Origin: Psoroptes ovis
Lineage: Eukaryota > Arthropoda > Arachnida > Sarcoptiformes > Psoroptidae
Direction: 5' to 3'
Length of the DNA stretch: 64,000 nt
Assembly (NCBI GenBank): GCA_002943765.1
Contig: PQWQ01000006.1
Coordinates: 1,426,001-1,490,000, forward strand
Shown here in pieces: positions 1-11,080 of the stretch (within the stretch, counting starts at the first letter, position 1; the number at the start of each line of letters is the position of its first letter). Made by a program: the position numbers and the translations under genes. Under the pieces are notes generated by a model, which saw only the letters and a program-made list of their open reading frames with translations, was not told the DNA's origin and did not search any database.

Positions 1-1683
1 TTTTATTGAAAATTCTTGAAATTATAAAGAGAATTTTTCGCAACACAACTACAATTCGAATAGATAAGATTGAACAAATGACAATAAATAAATGAAATGA
101 ATAGCACAAAAACAATAAGAGAATTTATGAAATATCAATCTAGTAAGAATAAAGAATTTAACGGACAATTATTTCTGAAATATAAATAATATAATATCAT
201 TCAACTTACATCGACAAATGGTCTGAATCATTAAACTTTCGAAATTTTATTCTAAATCTTAAATTTAATTCAAAGTCAATGATTTATCTTGTCTCAATCA
301 AATTCTTGATATAATTTTTATTCGTAACACAATTAAACACACAAAACAAGTGGAGAATTGATTAATGAATTGATCAATTGATGAAATATGATTATCATAT
401 AATTTGGAAAATGGTTTTTTCGTTGAATATCAAAAGTATACCAATGAATTAATGGAACAAGATTGAAATTCATTTATTTATATTTGACACACGACAAATT
501 AATTGTTATTACTGATAATTATATTCACACCAAAAATATTGGCGTAAAAAAATGAGTATAATTAAAAAAGAAAACCTAAAAAGATATACGATATAAAGAT
601 GTTTTCATCATCATCAGCAAGCAACCAACCATCGAACAAACAATCAAATCAAATCAAACCAACAATAATAAAATGATAAATAATATAAAAATGTAAAATA
701 AACGACAATCAATAGGCCATACACATATATAACAATATTATTATTTCAAAAAAACATGTAATATAAACATACATTTATATGGATGTGAATACATACCTTT
801 CATTCATATGCATAGATACATGTAAAGTGTATGAATGTATAAATGAAGATGAAATGTGAAATCATACAATTTTTTTTCTGCACACAATAAACAATGTATG
901 ATAATAATTGAAGTAGTGGTTTTCAGCAATGTAATATTCGTAGTCGGCGCTACAATCGTTGTTGTTTTAGCTTCAAACATTACATTCATGGCCATATTGC
1001 ATGCTTTCTTTTCGAAAACATTACAACAGAGATGGCCGCCATAATTTTTTCTTATTTTCTCTTTTTTAACGCATGTTTTTTAGGTGGATGAAAGTTGAAG
1101 CAACAAAAAAAAAATGAAATTCAAATTTCAAAATTTTGCCGCCAATATTGCTGTTCTAAATACATAAGCAGGTGTATAGCCTTGTTTCATTCTACTATTA
1201 CTACTACTATCACACAGTTATTTTTTTGTTGTGTTTAAATTCGATTTTCCGAATTTTTTTTCAAATTCGAATAATTTGGCGGCAAATTTGATCTGATGAT
1301 TGTTTGATTTGTACCAATTTCGATAAAATTCTAAATAAATTAAAAATAATGAATTCAATTTGGAAAATTTAATTTACTTTAAATCGATTGACACAAAATC
1401 AATCTAAATCTTGCAATAATGTTTACAAAATGATATTGATCACTTGTTGAGCTTTTGTTATCTATGATTGTCAATAAATTTTATCAATATTTTCTTGATA
1501 TCAATTGAAATAAAGCAAATAAACAATTTTCTTATTATATTATATTATATTTTTTATGATTGATTTCCATACATTATTTTTCCTCATTCATATTTCGTCG
1601 TCGTCGTTGTTGTTGTGATCATTTGGTTGCTATATTTCGATGTTATGGTTTCATAGAAAAATACATGCATTCATAAAAAACAA
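1..1683. other. Intergenic region upstream of first gene
   Basis: I see no convincing exon here. The two overlapping short ORFs near 804-1044 lie on opposite strands of one stretch and are low complexity. GCCGCC-type motifs occur at about 1031-1040 (inside ATGGCCGCCAT), 1138-1143 and, inverted, at about 1278-1283. They could belong to a promoter, but this is only a guess. The rest is AT-rich simple sequence. Confidence 0.5.
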
Positions 1684-2297
1684 ATGAGTACTAATAATAA
1701 TAATAATATTGATATTGAACAACAAATACAATTAAAACGAAGAGAAAAATTTATTAATTCTTTTCTTGATAATACAACAACACAAATGGATAACATCTAT
1801 AAACGTATTCAAACGAATTTAGATAAATTAAACAAAAATAAATTATTGTTTTCATCATCACTATGTTTGACATCGTTGATATTTTTAATTATGACGATAA
1901 TTGCATATTTTTCATTGAAAAAGGTAAATGCGAATCAATCCGTGAACTGAATCAATCTTGATATTTGACACCATTATTGACATCTTCTTTTATTTCATTA
2001 AATCAGGATACTGTAGTTGCATCAGTGGTGGCCAGTTCAATGTTTTCATGCATACTTAATTTAATAACATTATGTGCAAATCATTGTGGTAATCAATATT
2101 TTATAATTTATTTATTTTGTATGCTTACATTGCTACACATATTGGTCAACATATTCATATCCATATCATTTCCATTGTTTTTGTTAGTAATTCTGTTTCA
2201 ATTGATGAATGTAATATTTGCCGCTGCACATTTGCGACGAATAAAACGTGAACAATTTAGACATATCCGTTCCGATAATGATAATATTGAATATTGA
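1684..2297 (+). CDS. Orphan four-helix membrane protein
   Basis: Two exons, 1684-1923 and 2007-2297, join in phase 0 across an 83 bp GT-AG intron and give 176 residues. The start is the first ATG, just before a polar Asn-rich N-terminus. The N-terminal 55 residues are charged and probably helical. Four hydrophobic segments follow, at roughly residues 57-77, 82-105, 110-132 and 134-155, and the tail is basic, ending in an acidic patch. This looks like a small tetraspan protein with both ends on the same side of a membrane. I do not recognise a family: the large Cys-containing loop of true tetraspanins and the four-Cys pattern of claudins are absent. Gene structure and hydrophobic periodicity support a real gene. 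Function is unknown. Confidence 0.65.
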
Positions 2298-2467
2298 CTT
2301 CGAATTTGATTCAGTAAATTTTAATTAAAACTTATCAATTAATTAATTTGAATTAATATAAAATAAAATGTAAATTAAAAAATAAAAATTCGGATGCATC
2401 TTTTTTACTTTGATTATTCGATACAATCGATAGTTTTTCTCATCTCAAATGTGTTTTCGAAATTTCG

Positions 2468-3628
2468 ATGCAAAATTTGAACATAAAAATGATATCAAAA
2501 CAAATTACGAAGCTAAAATGTAGATGTTTAACGAAATCCATCTGGTCAAAATGTTTTTGTAGCAACGTGTCAAACGATTCTCTGGTGGATTCAAAAACGA
2601 ACTCAGACAAACAGATCGAACGAAAATTTGATTCGCAATTGGATACAATCAGCAAACGTTTAAAAATTGATCCAAAAGATACGACTATCATATTGTTCCC
2701 CGGACAAGGTAGTCAATTTGTTGGAATGGGTTCAGCAATATTCAACATATCGAGTGTTGAAAAATTATTCAACAAAGCTTCATCGATACTTGGTTATGAC
2801 TTATTAAAATTATGTATAAATGGACCCATTGAACAATTAAATCGAACTGAATTTTGTCAACCAGCAATTTTCGTCACTTCGTTAGGTGCTGTAGAATATT
2901 TGCGTGAAAAAAATCCATTCGAAATTGAATCATGTGTAGCAACAGCTGGTTTCAGCATTGGTGAAATAACATCGCTTGTATTTGCAAATGCCTTGTCATT
3001 TGAAGATGCTTTACGATTAGTAAAATTGCGTGCTGAAGCAATGCAGTTAGCATCTGAAATGGTACCATCAGCAATGTACACCGTATTCCTATATGCTGAT
3101 GCTAAATTAAATCTTGCATGTCAAGCAGCTCGTGAATGGTGCAAGCGATTACAAATACCCGATGAGCATTCTGTTTGTTCTATAGCAAATCATTTGTTTC
3201 CTCATTGTAAAGTTATAGCTGGACATGAAGAGGCGATGAAATTCATCGAATTGAATGCCAAAGATTTCGGCATCAAACGCATGAAACGTTTGCCAGTATC
3301 GGGTGCATTTCATACACCATTGATGAAATCAGCTGAGAGCATTGTTGGTAAAGTAATGGAGAAACTTAACATAGAAATACCATTAATACCTGTATATTCT
3401 AATTATGATGCCAAGATTTATCGTACCGTTGAGGAAATACGTTTCAAATTAGCAAAACAAATTGTATCACCAGTTAAATGGGAACAAATATTACATTGTT
3501 TATATGATCGTCCAGAGAATGTTTCATTTCCGCGAACCTATGAATGTGGTCCAGGTAATGGTTTACTATCCACCCTTAATATGGTTAATCGAACGGCACG
3601 TTTACATAGCAAACATGTTAATGTTTAA
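2468..3628 (+). CDS. MCAT: Mitochondrial malonyl-CoA:ACP transacylase
   Basis: An uninterrupted 386-residue ORF. It transfers malonyl from CoA to mitochondrial acyl carrier protein, feeding type II fatty acid synthesis and so lipoate supply. Visible family signatures are GQGSQ at residues 79-83, the nucleophile motif GFSIGE with Ser163, a conserved Arg in RAEAM near residue 188, and GAFHTPLM with catalytic His282. The Phe in GFSxGE, where bacterial FabD has His, is what I recall of animal MCAT. The first 35 residues are rich in Lys, Arg, Ser and Cys with no acids, as in a mitochondrial presequence. A second in-frame Met at residue 8 could be used instead. A polyadenylation-type AATAAA lies at 3682-3687. 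The gene is convergent with coronin, 208 bp away. Confidence 0.95.
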   Translation: MQNLNIKMISKQITKLKCRCLTKSIWSKCFCSNVSNDSLVDSKTNSDKQIERKFDSQLDTISKRLKIDPKDTTIILFPGQGSQFVGMGSAIFNISSVEKLFNKASSILGYDLLKLCINGPIEQLNRTEFCQPAIFVTSLGAVEYLREKNPFEIESCVATAGFSIGEITSLVFANALSFEDALRLVKLRAEAMQLASEMVPSAMYTVFLYADAKLNLACQAAREWCKRLQIPDEHSVCSIANHLFPHCKVIAGHEEAMKFIELNAKDFGIKRMKRLPVSGAFHTPLMKSAESIVGKVMEKLNIEIPLIPVYSNYDAKIYRTVEEIRFKLAKQIVSPVKWEQILHCLYDRPENVSFPRTYECGPGNGLLSTLNMVNRTARLHSKHVNV

Positions 3629-3836
3629 TTAATTTTTAATTAAAATCAATCAATTATATAATGACTAAATGATAATTGAATAATAAAATTGTATCATATT
3701 CAATTGAATTCAAATACAATGAATGTTGGACGAATTTGCCAACTAAAAAACATAATCAATAATTAATCGTAATTGATAAAGAAAAATGAATCAATGAGTT
3801 CATTAGTAAGTGTCGAAGAATTATCTTCATTATCTT

Positions 3837-6800
3837 TCATTGATTTTTAATCAAATTCTCCAATTCTTGAATTCGCTTATTTTTTTCCTCTATTTGGGAA
3901 CGTAATCGATGAATGATTGCACGCTGTTCATGAAATGCTTGCCATAACTAAATTAAAAAAAAACTTAAAATGAAATAAATCGAAATTCGAAACTGAATTC
4001 AAACCTCTCGTTCATTTTTTGGGTTTATATTCTCAAATTCATTGTTAAATGGTTTGTTTTGCTGCTGTTTTTGTTGTTGATTATCGAGATCTTTAGCATC
4101 ATTGTTGTTATTATTATCAATGTCATCACCATCACCTGCACCATCATCTTCAGCATCTTCAGTCGTACTGGATGCTGTGGTTGTGTTAAAGCTTTCATTA
4201 CTATCATTATTATTTGTATTAGTGTTGATGGTTGTTGAATATGCTAATTCTTCAACTATGCTATCATCAGTAGTGTTATTTGCGTCAGCCGCAGCTGAAT
4301 CTTCGGATGTGTTATCATCATCGTCTTCATCTTCATCATCATAGTCATCATCATTGTCGACCTCATCATCTTTTACAGTAATCATATCAGGTTGAGCAAG
4401 TTTTGATTGATTTGCTATGAATCGATTCGAAATTTGGACAATATCACACATTGGTTTCGATGATTCGTTAACATCATCATTCTGTTCATCTTTGATCCAA
4501 GGTAAACAATGAGATCGCATATGACCATTGGTTGCGGATTTTTTTGTAATGGATTCACGAAAATTCTGTGCCAACGCTGATTCAGATGGTTTCAATGGTT
4601 TAGTTGTTTGATGACTAAATGCTTGATTATTAATTTGTAAATTATTTTCATGATTCTTTTGTTTATAACCATTTGTTAAGGGATCGGCCACTTGCTCAGA
4701 TTGCTGCTTATATTTGTTAGCATCAAAATCAATATATTCTTTTTCACGATAATCGACTGCATCTGCTTTAGAAATAAATTCCAATTTGCGCTCACCAATA
4801 GCAGTTTTAATTACAGGATTCAATGGAGGTTGTATGAATATTGGTTTATTTGTTTTTGCACCTGCACCACTCTATTATGGAGAAAAAATTAATCGATTAG
4901 AAAAAACCTTTTAATTCAACTGTATTCGAACCTTTAAACTAAATAGTACAGGATTACGATTTTGTCCGCTAAGCCATTGATCAGCTGTTAGCGCCGGTGT
5001 TGGTGCAGCAGTATCAGGAAATACATCGGATTGAAATTGTTCCGATTTACGTGGTACTATCATTGAAATTGGTTCGCAGATCGGTTTTGTCGCATGTAAT
5101 TTATAGAAACGCACCAATTCACATTTATATACATCACAGCCACGTTTAGGCATCATACCGAGACTGCGTTGTGGAAAACCAGATAAAAATTGTGACAAAT
5201 AATAACAATACGGATGTTCGTCGGTAGTTTCGTAGTAGCGAATATTACCATCACCTTTGCCGGCAACATAAACCATACGAGTATCATGATCATAATATGG
5301 AAACAGTACACCGGATGATGAATCAATATTTTCAATGGTTAGCGGTGCACTTAGATCATGTTCCGACCATATGGCCCATTGACGATCGCTATATCGTGAA
5401 AACCCGACAGTGAATAGTCGCCGTGAATCACCAAGATAAACAACTTTTGACGCTTTAGTTCCATGGTGGCATAAACCTTCTTTGACGATTTCACCACTTC
5501 TTGGATCAATAATTCGCAATTTTTTATCTTTGCTGGTGGTCGCAATCAAACTACCATCACGATTGAACGACATTGAATGTATCGTTTCCGTATGACAAGT
5601 AATAATACGACAAGCATCAGCAGTCAGTGTATTCCATACGATCATTAAATAATCAGAACCAGATGATATCAGAATGTTATCTGCTGTCGGATGCCATTCT
5701 ATGAAATTTACTCGACGTTTATGGCCGCGTAATTCAGCAATCGGTTGTTGCATACTACGCATAAAACCTTCATCAGGTATGTACCATAATTTTATTGTTG
5801 TATCATCCGAACAAGATGCAATTACATTATCATTAAAAGGGTTCCATTTTATATCAAAAATTTGTCCACGATGACCAGTAACACGGCCTGAATGTGAATC
5901 AACACGTCCAGCCTACATTTTTGAATAGCGAAATATAGCCATAAAATTTAAAAAAAAATCATGAGAAAATTTCGGTCATCGAAATTTGATAATTATTACA
6001 ATTATAATTGTAAACATAAATATGAGCAATTGAAAGCATAACAAAGAAAATTCATGGAAATTGAAAATTATTTTTGGAAAAAATATAAATCAATTTATAC
6101 ATTTTAATTGAAATTCCACAAAATAATTCCCTAAATGGTTCGATGATTTTTTTCATTTAAATTTGTATTTGGACATTTGGGTAAATAAGATGAATGAATC
6201 AATTTACAAAAATTAATTCAAAATTCATATTCATAATTATAAATGGCCGATTTGATTACGCATGGATACCTTTTGCTGCCGTTTTACAAAACCAAAAATT
6301 AACCTAATGGTGTACATTATTAGTATGTCATTTTGGTTATGAAACTTATGAAACTATCTGCGCATAAAATAATTTGTATTAGAATTAATATTTCTAGTTA
6401 TCTAATATTATAACACAGAAAAAAATCTTTAATCATATTTTTAGAATGTTTTCCTGTCAGTTATTCAATTAATATTGGTCATTGGGCATAAAAAAATTCT
6501 CATCCATGCACATTATCTACGGTAAATATTTGCATATTAAAATAATTTTCATTTTCTGAATTTTGCTTTGACAAATTATTAATTATAAAACAAAAATAAA
6601 ATCTCAAGCCAATAAATTATATTTCTAACATTTCTATCAAAATATTCTAATTTAAATAAATGATATACAAATTTGAATAATTTAAAGTAAAATTAATGAG
6701 GAATACCGATCGTGACATAATAAAACAATAAGGAAAATACATACTTTATCGATAGGTATGACAATAAAACAGCCACCGCCACAACTTTCGGTAACAATTG

Positions 6801-9480
6801 CCAAAAACTGTATAATAAAATCATTATTAATGATGATGCCATATGGATGTTGAAAGAGCGGAAGAAGAGTAAATGTTGTAAATTATAAAGGGTTGTTTCG
6901 TTTTTTGAATGATGCCAAAATGCATGAAAAATGATGAAAAAAAATGAATTTAAAATCAGTAAATCATTTCATTCATTGAATAATAAACAATGAAAAAAAA
7001 ACAATAAGGTTATTGACACATGTATTGTATATGCTCTAAGCGCTATATGTGTGTATGTTTCAAAGTTGAATCATTATCATCATTATTATGATTATCATCA
7101 TCATAATCATAATAAATGTGAATGGTAATTTAAAACCTTTTAAAGTTAAATTACTTTCAAAGTACTATCCCGTGTGGACATTTGAATTTAGATTCTTATA
7201 TGTAACAACAAAAAAATAAAATAAAATAAAATAAAATAGATGAAAATTTACCTTAGGATTTACAGCACAAAAATTACTATCATGAGCATTTTTCGTTATC
7301 TGTATATTATCATAACATTGATCTTTACGTGCAACCATACCATATACATGACGATATTTTGATACACGTACACCTTTGAATAAGGCCTAATTTAAAATAA
7401 GAATAAATTGGATTTATGAATAAAAATAAATAAAACAAATTCACATTTTAAAACAAAAAAAATGATAATTTCACAGATTTTTGAAAGATATCTAACACAA
7501 ACCTTATGGTAATATGACATGTTTCATTTAATTTTTTGGTAAAATGTATATTTTTCAGAATAATCAAAGGATTGAAGAAAATGGAATCATATGAATTTGA
7601 ATTTGAAAAAATATCACAAAGTTGAAGGGAAAAAGAAAATTATACATTCAAAGTATTATGTGTATATTGACTCAATGGAAATTTTTTTTCTTTCGTTGTT
7701 TATTGATTATATCAAAATTATTTAAGTGAATTTTTATCACATATTTTCATAAATATAAAAAACAAACATGAAGATACAATGGAAAAAAATTAATTAGAAA
7801 TCAATAGGAAATATTTCATTCAAAAAAATAGATCCATTGATCAAAGTGAACAAATAGATTCACATAGATTCATTTTTGATTTTGCTGATTTGTTTTTATT
7901 TGACAAATCATCATATGTTTTATTTCATTTTTTTTATTAGTTAATCAAATATTTACATTTTAAACAATAATTAACACATACAAACACACACATAGACACA
8001 ATAATAATACACTAATTAACAAATCAACAGTAAAAAAAATCGCTTGTCTCTAATTTTCTTATTTTCAAGTCATTCAATCATCAAATCTAAAGGTTCAAAA
8101 AAACTATTAATTATTGATTCATTGACAAATCAATTCAATCTTCGTAAAAATTGATTAGATATTATATAATTGAATGATAATTAAAGATGCTCTCGATAAT
8201 TCAAATTTTCAATGTTTCTTTCATGACACCATTAGCATTGTTCGTTCGGTAATTCAACAATTGTCAATCATTGAAGTAAGAAAAATTGATGATTATATGA
8301 TGATCCTAATGATAGTAGGTTCATGTGCATAGTGATGAATGAGCATCGAAGGGTTTTTCAAACGTTTCAAAGGTTCAGAAATTGTGTTTTTTTTTGTAAA
8401 CTTTGATTATGTTGTCAACTTTTTTGATTCACATTTTTTTCTATTTTCCAAAATAGTTCATTGTGATATAACGTTGAAATTGAATACATACAAACAAACC
8501 AAACAAACAAATAAACAATAACAATAACATCATATGGATAATTACAAATAAACAATTTTTTTCAACTTTTCGGGGTATTCTGAATAGTACAATGCATACA
8601 AAATAATAGTCAAAAATAATTCTTAAAAATTCAATGATCGTAATTTGGAAAAAACTGGTATCTCTCTCAATAGTTTTTTTTCAAAAGCTTCAATAGATGA
8701 TTATACCTGATGTGTTGCGCTATGATCATTCTCAATGGACAATTCAATTCAATTCAAAAAAAAAAAAAAAAGAAATGCACAATTAAAACAGCTTAATAGA
8801 GCTGCATAAATACTACATGTAGTGTTTTGCATGTGTTTCTAGCTTAAATCCACTTAACCATGACAATCATAATGAATGTGTGTAATCATTGTATAGAAAA
8901 AGATGAAATTGTAAAAGAGAAGTTTATATCAAAGAGAAATAAACAAGTAAATAATTGAATGAATGATTAGAGATTTTAAGCTTATTTTCTATGGCAATTT
9001 CCAATGGAAATTTTCACAATTTTTCCATTTGCTATACCAGAGAAAGAATAAATAAATAAATGAAAAAAATTGATCAAAAATTGCTTGTAAATATTGCAAG
9101 CAATCTTATTCATAAACTTAACACTTATTAAATTTCAGGCGTTTCCATGAAAAGTCAAACATTCATTGATTTGATATAAAACAATCATGATTCGATCAAT
9201 CCGTATTTGATCATAGTGCTTTTTCTTTACTCTCGAATTAATTTTGCTTAATGTTTTAAGTCAAACACACATCAAATATTGACAAAAACTAATTGATAAA
9301 TTATTAAATATTTGTCATATACTAAACATTAAATAATATTATATTTTTAACCGTAAAACATATGGGAAAAAATTCATAAATTGTCAATAAGAATTAGTCA
9401 TCCATCGATATTAAATATGGAATCAATTTTTATATATTTACCTTTTCATTGATTTCATTATCATCAATAATATCAAACAT
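3837..9480 (-). CDS. Coronin (actin-binding WD40 protein)
   Basis: Six exons: 9442-9480, 7252-7386, 6745-6807, 4932-5912, 4005-4871 and 3837-3947. All joins are phase 0 and give 731 residues. Coronins bind F-actin and Arp2/3 and control branched-actin turnover. The coronin signature runs through exons 2-4: the KYRHVYG start, DQCYDNI, FCAVNPK, NDNVIASCSDD, the WD40 blades, then GKGDGNIRYYE, MPKRGCDVYKCE, VPRKSE and FPDTAAP of the coronin extension. The last exon encodes a C-terminal coiled coil of about 36 residues ending ELENLIKNQ, the expected trimerisation helix. The stretch between the propeller and the coil (exon 5, about 289 residues) is much longer than in fly or human short coronins and includes a run of Asp/Glu. 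The first exon holds only 13 codons and is separated by a 2055 bp intron, so other first exons may exist. Confidence 0.92.
5913..6744 (-). other. Coronin intron 3
   Basis: An 832 bp intron between the exons 6745-6807 and 4932-5912. I see no ORF, RNA gene or ordered repeat in it. It is plain AT-rich sequence. Confidence 0.7.
7213..7238. repeat. AAAAT microsatellite
   Basis: About five tandem copies of an ATAAA/AAAAT pentamer, lying in coronin intron 2 immediately downstream of exon 2 (in the gene's direction). Confidence 0.9.
7387..9441 (-). other. Coronin intron 1 (large)
   Basis: At 2055 bp this is by far the largest intron I could place in the window. It holds no convincing exon: the one ORF at 8339-8521 is low complexity and ends in a short (AAAC)-like repeat. 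An A-rich run of about 16 bases lies near 8756-8771. Its size in a gene-dense region suggests regulatory content or an alternative promoter, but nothing specific was recognised. Confidence 0.6.
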
Positions 9481-11080
9481 GATGTTATCGATTAATTTCA
9501 AAAGGTATTAATGTATAATATTTTTCAATGCAATTACATTCACTGTCACTGTTTAAAAAAATGTAAAATGTTAGTTTGTTTTGATTGAATTTAAAATAAA
9601 AACTATGACAAAGTTGAATGAATTTCAATTTCAGTTTTGGTTTTTTCTAAAAGAACAATCACAGTAAAATAAACACTAGAATTGATGATGATGATCATAA
9701 GCCAAGTTTTATTCGAGTTATGATCTCTAAAGTTCGTTGATTAATGAAAAAATTCAGGAAAAATTTAAAACAAATAAATACAAGCAAAATTTGTGTCGTT
9801 GTTGCTGTAGCAAATTTGAATCTGAATTAAATCTTTACAAAAATCTTCATATAAAAGTCAAAATACATTGAAAAAAATAGCTTCGTATATTGTTTGCTGT
9901 AAAATATTGTATATATTAATGTATTGAATTATTAATTCGATATAAAATTCAATGATTATTATTATTATTAAAAAATGCAAATATACACCATTTTAAGCAC
10001 AAACATTAACATAGACATGTATGAAAAAATATTTGATAATCATTTATTGATCATTTTTGTATTGTATTGAAAATGTTCAATGATATTTTTGGATTATAAT
10101 TTCTGCATGTAGTCTGTTGAACAATTGATAATTATTATCATTAATAATTACATGTTATTGATTGTTTTAAACATTTATACATACTCGAATTTTGTTGTTT
10201 TTCACACAAATTCTCATACTTACATGATAATATGAAAATCCTAAACGAACGAATCAAAAATCTATGATAGCTGGCTGTCTAAATAACAATTTTAAAAAAC
10301 ATTTAATAGTTAAGCACAAACCAAATTGAATATAATCAAAAAAGGATGTCACCAATAATAATAATGAAAAAAAATTGCAAAACGAATATGAAATTCTAAT
10401 TTAATAAAGTTGTAACATTGATGATTTAATATTTTCATCGGCCATAGGCAAAATAGAAAAAATCTAATAGAATTGTTTGCAAATAGAAATGAAATAAGCA
10501 CTCAAACCACTTTGACAATTAAAATCGACGATAAGTTTCATTAGACTTTTTGGGCTGAATTTTTCATTTTCAATTTCATTTTTTGGAAGATCCTAAAATC
10601 AAAACTAAAAAAAATCGACCAATTTTCACTGCAATGACGCTTCTATATAGCTTTTTCGCTTAGGTTACTATTTTACGGCAATTTCGGCCGAAACCAAATT
10701 TTTGGCCGAAATCACCCGAAAACCGAGAACCAAAACAAAAACCAAATCGATTTTAAATGATCGGGAATTCAACGATCCACAAAGGACGTGACACCCTTTT
10801 TTGAACAAATTTTTTTTTTAATTTGACCGTTTATTTATGTTTCATTAACAAAAAAAAACTTTCCATTTATTTGTGACAAAATAATATTTTTAAAAAATTC
10901 AAATTCATAAAATATATGAAAATATACTTTTTTCCATCAATTAATAATACATTAAATTATATATAAAATATCACAAATACATGATTTCGATAAATAATAT
11001 AATGATTTTTTTTGGAAGCTTGGAATTTCAGTTCATCTAATTTGATATTTTTTTGAAAGAATTGAATACGTAAATATAAA
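9481..11080. other. Gap between coronin 5' end and FCHO 3' end
   Basis: About 1.6 kb with no supportable gene. It should contain the coronin promoter next to 9480. A locally GC-richer block at 10670-10740 carries repeated GGCCGAAA-type palindromic words; see the findings. Confidence 0.6.
10681..10735. repeat. GGCCGAAA palindromic cluster, possible transposon remnant
   Basis: Within 55 bp the sequence has a perfect palindrome TTTCGGCCGAAA, then TGGCCGAAA, then CCCGAAAACCGAGAACC. Clustered CGGCCGAAA words are, from memory, seen near the ends of some hAT-like elements in arthropods. No terminal inverted repeat or target duplication was found here, so this is at best a fragment. Confidence 0.35.

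Noticed and set aside
1128..1290. Inverted pair TTGCCGCCAA / TTGGCGGCAA that could be the ends of a MITE
   Set aside because: Only about 10 bases match exactly, there is no target duplication, and the flanks do not fit an element. They may simply be GCCGCC promoter motifs.
4102..4344. Plus-strand ORF of Leu/Ser/Val opposite coronin exon 5
   Set aside because: It is the antisense shadow of the Asp/Glu/Asn/Thr tract in coronin.
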